Assembly (NCBI RefSeq): GCF_001659605.2
Contig: NC_035177.2
Span: 34,922,136-34,986,135, forward strand
DNA: 64,000 nt
Direction of reading: 5' to 3'
DNA from: Manihot esculenta
Lineage: Eukaryota > Streptophyta > Magnoliopsida > Malpighiales > Euphorbiaceae
This document shows positions 48,401-59,147 of the stretch, in pieces; position 1 is the stretch's first letter; each line of letters begins with the position of its first letter. The notes under the pieces are model-generated. The model searched no databases and was not told the origin of the DNA. It worked only from the letters and a program-made list of their open reading frames with translations. Both the position numbers and the translations under genes were made by a program.

Positions 48401-51400
48401 TTGGAAGAATGCATTTTCACATCAAATTGTTGTAGATCCCAGTCAAGGTTGATAGCGCAAGATAGCAATACTTTGATTGAGTTCATTTTGGCAACAGGGG
48501 CAAATGTCTCCTGATAATCCACTCTATAGGTTTGAGTATATCATTGGCTACTAGTCTAGCCTTGAATCTTTCAATTGATCCATCTGCTTCGTGTTTCATA
48601 GTGAACACCCATTTGCAGCCAATAAGTTTCTTTCCCGGTGAGAGAGTGACAAGCTCTCAATTCTCATTTTTTGCCAGTACTTTCATCTCTTCAATTATTG
48701 CTCCCTTCCTTTTAAGATCTGTAAAAGCTTCATTCTAATCTCGTGTAATAGACACAGAGAAAATAAACAAGTCAAAGACTCTATAGAATGGAGACAAAAA
48801 ATCATAAGGGAGAAAGTTAGAAATAGAGTGCAAGATCTAATTCTTTTTCTTTGAGCAATTGGTTTATTTAGATTGTCAAAGGGCTCAAGATTTATGGATG
48901 ACTCACCATATGGAGAAGAGGAAGATTCATGATACTGAGTAGACTGCACAATGGCTTTTTTCTGCTTCTCTTTTGTCTCTTTTTTAGTATCTCCTTAAAT
49001 CTGGTTTATCCAAATGCCAAATTTGATCACCTATAGTCTCCCCCCATAGAATAGTTTATGGATCATAATAGTCTCCCCCTGTAGAATAGTCTCCTCTGGA
49101 GTAAAACGTTCTAGAGTTATAGGACTAGGAATCATCTTTTCTCTCTCATTGTCCTCCCCTGAAGAGGTGATGGGATAGTACTAAAGTAAGATTCAATCTC
49201 TCTAAATGTAACATCCATACTGACAAAATATTTTCTAGATAGAGGTTGGTAACACTTGTAACCCTTCTGTGTGGGAGAGTACCCAATAAACACACATTCA
49301 ATAGCTCTCGGATCGAGCTTCCCGCCTGTCCTAGTATGAACAAAACACATGCATCCAAACACCTTTATTGGAACAATGTAAGTATTTTTCCCTTGTAGCA
49401 CCTCTAAAGGGCTTTTAAAGGCAAGAGCTTTGAGAGGCATTCTATTAATAAGATAAGCTGCGGCTAAGACTGCATCTCTCCAATAGGTTTTTGGAAGGTT
49501 CATGGTAAAAAGGGGAGATCGGACTACTTCCAATAGGTGTCTATTTTTCTTTCAGTAACACCATTTTGGGCACTAGCGTAAGGATAACTAGTTTGATACA
49601 ATATCCCATTAAACTCCAGATAAGCATAAAAACGGCCATCCATGTACTCTGTACCATTATCAGTTCTCGAAATTTTTATCTTAGCATCAAATTGAGTATA
49701 AATCATCTTGTGAAAAGATTGAAAGCAAGAAACCTCATCACTCTTTGCTTCTATCAAATAAATCCAAGTCATGCAAGTGCAACAATTAGTAAAAGTAATA
49801 ACCAACGGTTACCAGATAGTGAGACTGTTCGAATAGGTTTCCAAACATCAAAATGGATGGTCACAAAAGAGATCGTACTCCTATTGTTACTAGAGGGATA
49901 AGAGGTTCTTGTATGCTTAGCATACTCATAAGCATCACAAACTAAAGAACCACATTGAGCCTTGGAAAATAAATCAGGATAAAACTTCTCTAAAACAAAG
50001 AAGGATGGGTGTTCTAACCGTAGATGCCATAGAATGATTTCTTGGTTGAATTCAAACTCAGATTCCCTTCCAACATATATAAGCCATCGTGCAGTCTACC
50101 ATTACCAATCCTTTTCCCAGTTTGAAGGTCCTGAATAACACGATGGTCAGGAAAAAAATTAAGTGCTTTGATGAGAGTACTAATAGATAAAAGATTAATA
50201 AGGAAATAAGAAATATGAATAACAAATGATAGCTTGATTTTTGGAGTACAAACAATAGAATCGATTTTAGATATAGAAGCGGAAGAACCATTTGCGATTT
50301 GACAGTGTCTTTTTGTAGACTTGGAAGGTAATTAAGGAAGCTTTCAGAGGAGCCCGTCATATGTCTGTTTGCACTAGAATCAATAATCCATGGAGCAGAA
50401 TCAAGAGACGAAACAAAAGTATTATTAGAAGTCCTTACATTACCCACACAAGTCATTACCATTTCAAAAAAAAATCACACTTTTTCTATCAAAAACAGTG
50501 GAAAATTATTGTTCCTGAAGAAAGAATTCCTGTTCACCTGCAAAAAAGGCATGGGTCCAACAGATCAGAAGCACAACTTGAAGGCGAGTTTGTCGGAAAG
50601 GATCACTGCCGAAAAAACCACCGGAAAACGTCTCCTATGCCAGATAAAGGTGAACCAAGTCATGGATCCACACAAATCAGAGACGCAACTCGAAGGCGAG
50701 TCTGCTAGAAAGGATCGCCGTCGAAAAAGACCACCAGAAAGCGTCACACGTGCCGGCGAGTGGAAAAGATGCAGAATCTTGCGAGGGCGCGTGAGCCTCA
50801 CTCACGTGCGGGGCTTTCCAGCGTCAGAGCTGGCCGGCGACGGTCCGGTGACCCTGCTGGTGGTGGCGATAAGATGAAAAAAGGTTCCTAGATAGGGTAG
50901 TACCAAAAAGATAGATTTAGGATTTTATAAACTCTAAGAGAAAAAATTAAATTTAAACCCTAAAATCAGAAGAAAAAAAAAAGAAAAAAAGAAAAAAAAA
51001 ACTCTAATACTATGAAGAATTTTAGGAGGAATTGTTTATTCTATTCCAATTGAATTAATCTTTACAATGTTTGAGTATTTACACACAAAGAATAACCTAA
51101 ATTAGGAATATTTACAATAAAACTAAAATCCCTTAAATCAAGCCTAATTAGGATCTCAAAGATTTGAATATTAGGAACCTTCTATGTGGGTCAACAATAT
51201 GTTATCTCATGATTTAATTTCTCCACCTGTATTGCTTTTGTATTAAACTGTGGGATAAAACCCCTTTAAAGACTTGCCCTCTTCTTGGTGGATCTTCTGC
51301 AAGTCAGAGGAGAGTTTTGTCTAAGGTACACAAGTAATAAATCTGGATTTAAATAACATAGCGAATTATGTAAAGTTCTGAATTGAACCTGGACTCAGAT

Positions 51401-53806
51401 GTTGGTATTATTTTTGAGCCAAACCTATGAGTGTTGACGGAAACACTCGGTATAACACAAAATCGTTGACATCTTAGAGTTGCATTATTGTCCTAAAGAT
51501 CGCCAGGTGATTTTTGGGATCTACTATTCTGTCGTATTTGTCCAAACTTGAAGTTTGAACTTTGTGGGAAATGTTTCTGTTAAGATCTCTTTTGATAGGG
51601 GTGAGACATCGTGTAACCCATAATCATTCTCCTGCTCCTTCTGGTATCTTTGCACGGTCCGTGTCAGCTTCCAATCAACATCCTTTGGAGTCTCGTCCGT
51701 CGACTCCTCTTTCTCCAGTTTTGCCTTTTGCTTGGACTCCGTTTGGATTGCCTCTGTCCGAGTCCTTTGGGTGTCGATGGAAGCCTCCTCCCTTATCCTA
51801 GGAGCCATAAAGGAAGTCTCCTCCCGAGCTTTATACTGCTCTAGAGTGGTCTGTAGTCTTTTTATGTACCGTAGCATCTGCTCATTATTCAGATTGCTCA
51901 GATTAGCCTCATTGATCATCGATGGGGTGTTTTGTCCACTACCAAGAGTGGAGGAAATGATTACTCTCTTATTGACAGCAGTCTTAGCAGCAGCTCGTGA
52001 ATTGTCAGCCATTTTAGAGTATAGAAGAGGGAAAAGGTTGCTTTTTGAGAGAAAATGAAAGAACGGTTTCTAATCCAATTGAACAAAGATAATCTAATGA
52101 ATTTCCCGGCAACAAAACCAAATTATGTGGCTGAAATGAAACTGTGCTGCGATTGTTCAATTTGTAAGAAAGAGAATGTGAGGTGGTTGGCATCTATGGC
52201 AGCTACTCCAACGCTCAAGTCTACTGAGGAGAATTGCGAATATAATGTAATATTTTGAACTCAAGAGTAGTTGTGTAAGAATTGCGTACCTTGATATCTA
52301 TGTTCATCAGTTTGTATACTATAAGAAGATGGAGTTAGTTATAGCATCTTCTGAAAATCTGATTGATATCGGCCAGTGAATAGGGGATACTACGATTATA
52401 AGTGTAATAGGGATCTGCTGGATTGTATTATCTAATGTTAACCTCCCATGGAGTCTCACCTCTAGTTGTAGTTGAAAGGGCGAGTCTTGACGAAAATTTT
52501 AGACCTACGGTGTCCATATCTTTTTTTCCGCCCGTGTGACCGAATATGATCTGATTGTACCCTTATCTTGTGGCCCTGTTTTCGTGTGTTAGTTTATGGC
52601 CTACTTTAGATGATTGTTGTGCCATATCGTCAAGCGGTGATATATGAAACAATGCAGTATTTATCACTGTTGTTTGCCTTTGCAACTTGCTGCCTGTATT
52701 AGCCACCTGAAAGGGAGGAACAAAACCTCTTCAGTCAAGGGAATCAAATTTATGGCATCCATTTGATGTTAGAAGCATCACTCTTTGCAATCTCCAATTG
52801 AGTAAAAGGGTGATATCCGATGCAGTGCATGAGATTTGATGAATAATTATTTCCTTTGAATGGCTACAACTATAAATCCTCCCAATGTTTGAGGGTCACA
52901 TGAGATAGTAGAGATTTTTTTATAGATGAAGTAGCCATTTTACTTGCGATTTCTCATTGACAAAAGATTTATTGAAGAAAACCTCTGAGGAACATATTAA
53001 CTAATAAAGGACTAAACTGCTAAACAATGGCTCTTTCACGACTTCTATAATTTTTTGCAGAAAGATGTAATTTTTCTATTGTCCATTGCTGAGGTCAATT
53101 TAGCTATTTATGTACAATAGATGCTTCAACAGAAAAGTTTGAGGGCTTGAATTTAGCAAGTGGAAGGCCGTGACTTGTATATTGTTCTCTGATTTTACTA
53201 TTTACTTGTCTCCGGTTTTCAAATCAAGCACCTGGTATTTTAACTGTAAGATTGGTTTGGCAGGAAGGAGTGCCACTGCATGCTCTTTCTTACTCCAGAA
53301 AATGATTTTGCTGGCAAGGATCAGGTGATTTGAAATCTCTTGTTTTTTCCCCCTAACTGTAATGTTTGTATTATCAAATTTAAATAATTACATCATGCAT
53401 ACATTGGGCTGTTACTGTATTGTCTGAAATTCAATTGGATCATACCAAATCTCGACTATGTATGCTGGAACTTGTGAAATTAGGTTACTTTGGTTATGCA
53501 TTTGTCGGGGTTGGCCAAAAAAAAAAAAAAAAGCTCAGAATTGACGAATGCTAAGTGAATGTGCACTTCTACAACAGACTTCTTACATGTACACTAAGAA
53601 TAACAACAACAATAATGACAATTTTGACTGACAAGCAGTGAGTGTCTACATTTTTTTTTATCCTAGTTCTTGCAGCGCCTTTCCATTGTATTTTTTAAGT
53701 ATGTTAATTTATAATTAATGTTTTCCAGTAATGCAAATGTGGTTGTTCATGTTCTGTGCAGAAAATCTCCCTGGAAGAAATCAGGGAAACAACAGCAAAT
53801 ATGTGA
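36472..53806 (+). CDS. FTRB: Ferredoxin-thioredoxin reductase catalytic (beta) chain, chloroplastic
   Basis: FTRB passes electrons from photosystem I-reduced ferredoxin to thioredoxins in the chloroplast stroma, activating Calvin-cycle enzymes in light. It uses a [4Fe-4S] cluster and a redox-active disulfide. Six exons join with GT-AG junctions and correct phases: 36472-36580, 36740-36852, 37078-37127, 37232-37303, 53264-53324, 53762-53806. They total 450 bases, or 149 residues plus stop, the expected size. Residues 1-36 are Ser- and Arg-rich, fitting a transit peptide. The mature part begins [14 protein letters not shown]. All cysteines of the CPC-x16-CPC-x8-CHC signature are present. No stop or frameshift is seen, so the gene looks functional. 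The oddity is intron 4, about 16 kb, filled with nested retroelements. The partner alpha chain is not in this window. Confidence 0.96.
38345..38806 (+). repeat. 255-bp tandem duplication in FTRB intron 4
   Basis: The stretch beginning GTGACTGATTTTATCAA at 38345 recurs at 38600 with scattered differences. About 200 bases of each unit can be aligned, including CTGGTTGGTCTGGCCA. It is an old direct duplication without coding potential. Confidence 0.88.
39024..39518 (-). repeat. 3' LTR of the gag-only element
   Basis: Partner of 52126-52632. Its inner edge (TGATATAG on the minus strand) follows a short GCGGGATTTC purine-rich stretch. Confidence 0.78.
39550..39887 (-). repeat. Tandem-repeat array of the gag-only element (distal part)
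   Basis: Four copies of the longer unit of about 85 bases, the same as those at about 44930-45080. The array is interrupted at GGGAC by copia-1. Confidence 0.9.
39888..40085 (+). repeat. Copia-1 5' LTR
   Basis: It begins TGTTGACTTATTTG and ends AAAATTCTTCA. It includes GTGTATAAATAGTC, a TATA-like core promoter. Confidence 0.93.
40468..41800 (+). pseudogene. Copia-1 protease, pre-integrase and integrase
   Basis: ORF 40468-41208 begins just upstream of the protease motif [15 protein letters not shown] and includes the pre-integrase HRRLGHPS and a C-x2-C zinc motif. A TGA at 41206 and further stops follow. A 13-bp tandem duplication (41365-41390, unit GAATACATGGATA) shifts the integrase frame, which resumes at 41384 with [20 protein letters not shown] (catalytic Glu) and ends [10 protein letters not shown]. 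Gag is absent. Confidence 0.88.
42044..43779 (+). pseudogene. Copia-1 reverse transcriptase and RNase H
   Basis: RT blocks [20 protein letters not shown] and [13 protein letters not shown] are present. The segment that should carry the catalytic YVDD is missing: ITLLIV is followed directly by VQLNRQ and a stop (42815-42845). RNase H blocks [24 protein letters not shown] and LYCDNKA are present. Stops interrupt at 42434, 42603, 42844, 43000 and 43399. This copy cannot make an active RT. Confidence 0.88.
43774..43971 (+). repeat. Copia-1 3' LTR
   Basis: Same length as the 5' LTR. Its terminal TG has become TA. About a dozen differences from its partner by eye. Confidence 0.92.
43972..45972 (-). 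repeat. Tandem-repeat array of the gag-only element (main part)
   Basis: About 25 degenerate copies of a 72-base unit, built around GGGACTAACACCCGGATTAT and GCGGATACCCGCCTTGTGG, interspersed with longer units of about 85 bases containing GGTTACTCGCC and TTCTCGGCAAAAACTT. A block from about 44119 recurs at about 45113, an offset of 994 bases, showing a higher-order duplication. The unit length is a multiple of three, so minus-strand ORFs with 24-residue periodicity appear (44909-44448 and 45915-45688). Confidence 0.92.
45973..46181 (-). pseudogene. Gag of the gag-only element, C-terminal part
   Basis: It is separated from the rest by copia-2. The stretch [17 protein letters not shown] ... [14 protein letters not shown] resembles the end of the gag domain, where Tat proteins have an ELLxRAxKYM-like motif. 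It stops at 45973, directly beside the tandem-repeat array, so there is no room for pol. Confidence 0.78.
46182..46373 (-). repeat. Copia-2 3' LTR
   Basis: Begins TGTTGACC on the minus strand, directly after the polypurine tract CTTGAGGGAGGAG. Confidence 0.9.
46391..47197 (-). repeat. Solo LTR inserted in copia-2
   Basis: An 807-bp insert interrupts copia-2 just upstream of its polypurine tract. On the minus strand it starts TGATACGGATCC and ends GGTTCCGCGTCA, is flanked by a perfect 5-bp duplication (CCAAC minus, GTTGG plus, at 46386-46390 and 47198-47202), and carries a TATA-like CTATATAAGG. Copia-1 shows the empty-site sequence GCACCAACTTGAG. The parent family is not identified. Confidence 0.88.
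47203..50462 (-). pseudogene. Copia-2 pol (protease, integrase, RT, RNase H)
   Basis: Minus-strand order: protease [15 protein letters not shown] (50462-50058; the canonical DSG is DSS here), integrase core with RTDNGTEY and NGVTERK (49805-49524), integrase C-terminal part [15 protein letters not shown] (49533-49132), RT block [13 protein letters not shown] (48382-48149), where YVDD is retained but followed by an early stop, and RNase H (47996-47619, 47364-47203). A 9-residue internal repeat (QFMHNLR) occurs near 47780. Many stops and frameshifts make this non-functional. Confidence 0.88.
50545..50770. repeat. Internal tandem repeat in the copia-2 leader
   Basis: About 70 bases starting AGATCAGAAGCACAACTTG recur near 50670 with related sequence (GAAGGCGAGT, GAAAAAGACCACC), an offset of roughly 115 bases. 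Confidence 0.7.
51013..51196 (-). repeat. Copia-2 5' LTR
   Basis: Ends TTCTTCA on the minus strand, before the PBS-like sequence. Matches 46182-46373. Confidence 0.9.
51201..52012 (-). pseudogene. Gag of the gag-only element, N-terminal part
   Basis: It starts at ATG 52012 ([17 protein letters not shown]), with a coiled-coil-like region ([19 protein letters not shown]), then the [18 protein letters not shown] motif that precedes the gag domain in Tat elements. A frameshift falls near 51540. The next frame continues [18 protein letters not shown], a later block has [21 protein letters not shown] sequence, and the final recognisable block is [16 protein letters not shown]. Several stops interrupt it. 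The coding continues across the copia-2 insertion at 46181-45973. Confidence 0.8.
52103..52120 (-). promoter_or_regulatory. Primer-binding site of the gag-only element
   Basis: On the minus strand it reads TGGTTTTGTTGCCGGGAA, close to the TGGCGCCGTTGCCGGGGA-type site used by many Tat/Athila elements. Confidence 0.6.
52126..52632 (-). repeat. 5' LTR of the gag-only element
   Basis: It aligns over its length with 39024-39518: for example both contain AACTCAAGAGTAGTTGT, the GGAGTTAGTTAT stretch and a GGAGTCTC ... GAGTCTTGACGA block. Divergence is considerable. Confidence 0.8.
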
Positions 53807-56800
53807 TGTCCAGTGTACTGCGTTGTATTGTATTCATTTCTTTGATGCGCTATCACCTTGTATTTGGCCAAAAAAATACCACACGTGTGGGTGTATATTA
53901 TATGCTACATGCTGTATGCTAATCACAAAACAAATCTAATTTCTCTATGACACTTGCACAGCATTCTTTTTCTTTTTCTTATTATTTTTTTTTAATCCCA
54001 TTGCTTTATTTTGGGTACAATCAGTCTTACTCTGCTTCCACGCTCGGGCTATATATGTTGAAGGTACCAAAGAACTGGTGGAAAATGTGGATCCGAGTTC
54101 TTCCTCGTCTATTCAAGCAAAGTTGAATTGATGTTACTATAACTCTCTCATTTTCAAATTTTTACAATTGTATTTTGTTTTTTTTTTTTTTTATTTAACA
54201 ATTAAACTCCATATTTTTTTACAATCCATTAAATGATTAACTAAACAGCCATATAGGATGATACTCAAATTGACAATGCTAGAGCCTGCAATCCCACATG
54301 TAAGTTAAACTTTAAAATAGTTATCAACTGCTCACTGTTATTTTTATTTTTAAATGGAAAATAGAAATTAAAGAGTTGAATCGATCTCTAATATTTATTT
54401 AAATGCATTTATTATCAAATTAAAACTGTAAATGCAACTGCATACTGTTATTCTATATTATGTTTTTTTACTAACATATTGTAGAAGATATAGATTTTAA
54501 TAAATTTATATGTCATTTTATATAATTAATTTTTTAATTATTTAACAGAAAGACTGACGTTGAACTGGTATTAAAATTTAGAAAGGAAGGATGAGTTGTT
54601 TAGTGATTGCCTCCAAATGCAAATGATAATAGTACTGTATTTGTGATGTGGTGCAACATTTAAATGGATTCAACATCAAGCAGCCTGCTAGGCGATCAAC
54701 ACTAACTTAAAATCTAATGAAAAAATTAACTTCATATATATAAAAACTATATATATATATTATTTTTATTTAAGAAAAAGAAAAGATCAGGAAAATAAAA
54801 AGGCTGCATTCGTTGAATTTATGGAAGATTCGGAATCGAATTTTTTGAGGTTAAAAAGGAGTTTAATTAGAAAAACATTTATGATTTTTTTATTAATTTG
54901 ACAGTAACATAATTCATTTATTTTATATTTACTACCTACAAAACTATTAGAGAAAAATAAAATATAATAAATAAATGGTCAAAAAATTATAAATTTTACT
55001 AATTTTAATAATTATATCTAATCTTTTTATTATTGATAAGTATATTTCAAACTGTGGTCATTAAATTAGTTGTACTCCACGGTTACCAATGGCCGTTACT
55101 CACTTATTAACAGTTGGGTATAACATTTTCTTCTCAAATTAGAATTTTATAGTATTTGAATGAAATTTAGAAATTCATTTTTTATTTTTTTTTCTTTTAA
55201 AAATATATCTGTATATATTATTTTAATCTTAATTTGCTACCATTTCAATAAAAAATAAAATGTTATTTTTTTATTCATATAATATTTTTTAATTTTTAAT
55301 TGAAAAATAATTTTATAATTTATATATAAAAAAGTATATTGATTGTCCTAGATTTTATTTTAAATTTAATATTTTAAAATATATTAATATTATTACTTTC
55401 CAAATTATAATGGAATTACATTATGAAATTAACTTTTACCTTTTATTTTACTTTCTTTTAATTTTATTATATATTTATTTTATTTAATATACATTAATTT
55501 TTTTATAACCATTCGTTACATAGTTGGAACTCAAAATTTAAATTTATATGAATTCTAAAATTAATTTAATAATAAAAATATTATTCAAATAATTTAAAAA
55601 CTTAGGTTAAGTAATTGCTTTATTTCCTTCGTCTATTAAATATTATGGATATTATAGATATAAAAAATATAAATATTATAGATATCTAATATTATTGAAT
55701 TAAAAAAAAATTATTTTTTTTTGAAAAAATAAATTAATTTATAAAAATAAAAATACAAATGATTATTTTATAATAATACTAAAAATTAAAAAAATTATAT
55801 ATGTGTTTTCTGAGACATAATAATAAATAAAATTAGTTTAAACTAATTAAAATTATTAATTCAATAAACTAAATTTATATAGAATTTTAATTCTATAAAA
55901 TTTTAATTTCCTATTAACTTTATTTTAATATAATTAAATTTAAAAATAAAATTTTTATTTTTATTTTACATTAAATATTTAATTTTAATTATTTATAATT
56001 TAAAAGATATGATTAATTTTTATTATCAATAATTATTTGTAAATTTTATTTTTATAAAAACATTAATACTTATTTATTTTTTTAATTGCATTAAAATGTT
56101 AATTACTAGAAATAAAAATTAATAAACTAAAATTGTTTTAAAATATATATTATATAAATTTAATTTATCCATTAGTATGTTAGTTATTAAAGATTATTAA
56201 AGATAAAAATTTCATTCTAAAAAGTTTTAAAATTTATAGTGACGCGTAATAATGATAAAAAAAATTATTTTATTTATTTTAAATTGAGTAGAATTTAAAA
56301 TCTCTCAAATTTTTTTAAATATATTTATCATTAGACTAATTTTGTGAATGCGAAAATAATTTTATTCGAGAGTAAAAAATTTCATTAGAAATTTTAAAAT
56401 ATAATATATACTAAGAAGTTTTATACGGTATAATAGTACTGAAGAAATTTTAGCATTATCGCTACATTTATTCTCAGCAACAGTTTCAACGTGTCACTAA
56501 AACAAATAAAGTTTTCAATTTTTTAAAAATGATTTTTTAGTTAATTTTTTAATTTTATTTTTAGGTTATAATAAAAATATAATTTAATAAAAATAAATAT
56601 TAGTATAAACTTTCAATAATTTTAGTTAAATACTAATATAAATATTTTAACAATTTTAGTTTAAATAAAATAACAATATAATTATTTAGTTAATTTAAAA
56701 GATTTTAAATAAAAATAAAGATAAGAAATAAAATTATAATTAAATAGAATCAAATGCTAAAATAAACTCTCAATAATTTTAGCTAAATACTGATATAAAT

Positions 56801-57283
56801 GTTTAACAATTAGGGTTTAAATATAACACCAATATAATTATTTAAAAATCTTAAAATGTTTTAAATAAAAATAAATTTATAAATATCATATTCAGATAGG
56901 GGTTTTTTTTAGCAAAGCTGCTATTTTCCTCTCCTTTCACTTTTAATAGATTATAAATATAATAATGTTTTAATTAATTCGAGTAAATCTTAAAATTATA
57001 TATAATATAATATAATTAAAATTTTTATTTAAATTTAATAAAACTTTAATTGTAATATATTGTATTACAGTGTATATAATACAAGCAGAGAGGTAATTTT
57101 CTTAAAATATAAAAAGTAAATTATATTTTAGTCTATAAATTTTAGTATAATTAATACATTAATCCCTTTAATTTTAGAACTGAATACTTAAATCCCTATA
57201 TGTTTTATTCCCATCATAAAATTTGTTAAAAAGAAGTGGGAAATATCTTAAATTTGAAAAACACCCTCATCGAGATTGCATTC
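53807..57283. other. FTRB 3' untranslated region and AT-rich intergenic DNA
   Basis: The first few hundred bases after the FTRB stop are moderately AT-rich and are probably the 3' UTR. I cannot place the polyadenylation site. From about 54150 to 57280 the sequence is extremely AT-rich and shows no gene. Confidence 0.6.
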
Positions 57284-57383
57284 ATGCTCCTAAAAATCTC
57301 CCGTTCTTTTTCTGAGCATCTGATAGAAATTGAATGCTCCTAAAAATCTCCCGTTCTTTTTCTGAGTATCTGATAGAAACTTT
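57284..57383 (+). repeat. 50-bp tandem duplication
   Basis: ATGCTCCTAAAAATCTCCCG and its continuation, with TTCTTTTTCTGAGCATCTGA, occur at 57284 and again at 57334 with few changes. Confidence 0.9.
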
Positions 57384-57559
57384 CAATTCAATAAGTGATT
57401 ATTAATGTTGTAGCGTTTCTATTCCTCTTACTTAGCTTATGGCTTGGTGGCAGAAAGAAAGAGTGTGCTGAGAAAATCACAAGCGTAATAAGAATTTTCA
57501 TCTTAGCTGCTATGTTTTATACCGGAAAATACCTGTGAATTTAGAAATTATAATTTCAT

Positions 57560-58140
57560 TATGTGATGACAAGGAGATTGATATGAGGGTTAAAGTGAGA
57601 GCAAAATAGAGATAATGAAAATGAGAAAGATAATGTGGAATTAGGGCGCAAATGTGATGACATTGAAGCTCAGAATTTGGATGCTAGTGATACTATAAAT
57701 ACAGTGGTTGATGTTGATATGAATAATGGTGGAATTCAGAAGACTTCTTTCCTTGATAATATATTGATAGGGCAATTGAGAAAGGAAAGGATTCCACAGT
57801 AGCAAAATTAAATGAAAATTTAATGGCTTAAAGTAGTACCTTGTGCGAGGAAGTTGAAGATGAAAAACCATGAAAGATGAGGATTTGAAGGAGGATGAAC
57901 ACTTAGAGTTTAGTGGTGTTGTGCCTGATAGGAAGCTAGAAGTTTGTGGAGGTAATATATCTGTTTATGTAGATTTTTCTGATTCTCTAAACAGGGTAGA
58001 TTTTAATAATCTCAAAGATATGGATGGCTCTAATTTATTTGCTAGTCAGAAGGAGGCTAAAGAAATTGGTAATTAAGAAATGGAAGAGTTAACTAGCAAG
58101 TTTTTTATAGGCCATATTGTAATATTTCGAATAGAGGTAG
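57560..58140 (+). pseudogene. Decayed coding-like stretch, unrecognised
   Basis: The sequence has codon-like composition and acidic, protein-like translations, for example an ORF at 57870-58076 reading DLKEDEHLEFSGVVPDRKLE. Upstream parts in other frames give similar hydrophilic peptides. The frames are broken at least twice. It may be the relic of an N-terminal low-complexity region of a nuclear protein. I do not assign a family. Confidence 0.35.
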
Positions 58141-58689
58141 TAATAATATTTTGAGGGGAGGTGGTGTGAGCAAGAAATATGGAGATCAATGACTTTATTA
58201 AATAAATTATAATTGCTGGATGAAAGTATTTAAAAATTGTTGAATGTTAAAAGAAAAGAAAATAAGTCTTTTGATTCATATTAGGAGTGTTTTTAGAATT
58301 ATTTCTATCTTTTTATTTAATAGATTTTAAGACGGATGAACCTTCGGTTTGGAGAGAATAAAAATATAAGTGTTTAAGTGTTTGATTCTAAAAATATAGA
58401 GAAACTGATCTATTAATTATATTAAAATGTAAAGACTAAAGTGTAATTTATTTAAATATAAAATTACTTTAAATATCTCAAAATTATGATAAATGAGGAT
58501 AACAAAAATATTATTTTAATTTTATTTTTTAAAAAAAAAATGCAAAAATTCCAGAAGGAGAACCCAAAGCAAAAGCAGAAAAAAAAAAAGGCACTTCCAA
58601 CTGCACTAACCTCTTTGGGGCTTTTTGCCAATTTAGGAGTAGGAGGTTTTTTATTTGTGAATTAGGGATTGCAAGAAAGAGAATTGTGA

Positions 58690-58962
58690 ATTTAGGGTTG
58701 GGATGCCAGATGACAGCCAAAAAGGCTACATGGCGTCTGTCAAACAGGCACCAAACCTCAATTCTGGCGCCTCTTTAAGGGGCACCAAGCATAAGAAGCG
58801 CAAGGCTTCAGTCCTGGCGCCATGCCTAAGGGGCGCCAGAAATGAGACATGGCGTGTCTTAATGTTGAGGCATGGCGCCTCTTAGTGCTAGCTCCGGTTG
58901 AGGCCTAATTCTTCTTAAAGAGGCATCAGGCTTCACTCTTAGCGCCTTTTTAATAGGCGCTA
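58690..58962. repeat. Degenerate repeats built on TGGCGCC
   Basis: Short degenerate direct and inverted copies of TGGCGCC/GGCGCCA with AAGAGGCAT-like spacers, in an otherwise AT-rich region. It looks like part of an older repeat adjacent to the LTR at 58963. Confidence 0.5.
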
Positions 58963-59120
58963 TGTAACGACCCGAAAATCGGACCGCTACCGGCGCTAGG
59001 ATCCAGGTCGGCACAAGTCTGCCGGGACCCGTAGCAAGCCTAACATTCATTCTGTAAACCTGTTTAATCCCATACATGATCAACAACATACATAAAAATT
59101 TATTTATTTTTTCTTATTGG

Positions 59121-59147
59121 TCATTCATTCATTCATTCATTCATTCA
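59121..59147. repeat. (CATT)n microsatellite
   Basis: Tetranucleotide run within the LTR. Confidence 0.9.

Larger units (their letters stand above)
46182..51196 (-). mobile_element. Copia-2: Ty1/copia retrotransposon lacking gag, with a solo LTR inside
   Basis: LTRs 46182-46373 and 51013-51196, ATATA/ATATG target duplication, and PBS degenerated to TAGTATTAGAGT (minus strand). Its 5' leader shares the GCTCTGACGCTGGAAA stretch with copia-1, and its pol has the same domains, so the two belong to one family. It inserted inside the gag of the gag-only element. Without the 807-bp solo LTR and its duplicated TSD it is about 4.2 kb. Like copia-1 it goes from leader to protease with no gag. Confidence 0.92.
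39024..52632 (-). mobile_element. Gag-only LTR retrotransposon (TR-GAG-like), split by two copia insertions
   Basis: Similar LTRs lie at 39024-39518 and 52126-52632. Reading on the minus strand gives LTR, PBS, gag, a long tandem-repeat array and LTR. No protease, RT, RNase H or integrase of this element is present. Removing copia-1 and copia-2 leaves an element of about 4.5 kb. The gag is of Tat/gypsy type. The flanking AGAGA and AGCGG are a poor match for a target duplication, so the insertion is old or the edges are off by a base or two. It would need enzymes in trans. Confidence 0.8.
37304..53263 (+). other. FTRB intron 4, about 16 kb, holding nested retroelements
   Basis: The intron is bounded by AAAG|GTAGAT at 37303/37304 and TTGGCAG|GAAGG at 53263/53264, both acceptable plant splice sites in the correct phase. 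About 13.6 kb of it is the nested cluster 39024-52632. The rest is old intron sequence, including a 255-bp tandem duplication. The other FTRB introns are 104-437 bases. Confidence 0.93.

Noticed and set aside
51562..51844. Plus-strand ORFs opposite the gag of the gag-only element
   Set aside because: They are antisense shadows of the minus-strand gag, whose domain motifs are recognisable.
39888..52632. Idea that FTRB has been split into a pseudogene by the insertions
   Set aside because: All insertions lie inside one intron, and the six exons join in phase with a complete CPC/CPC/CHC signature and a normal stop.
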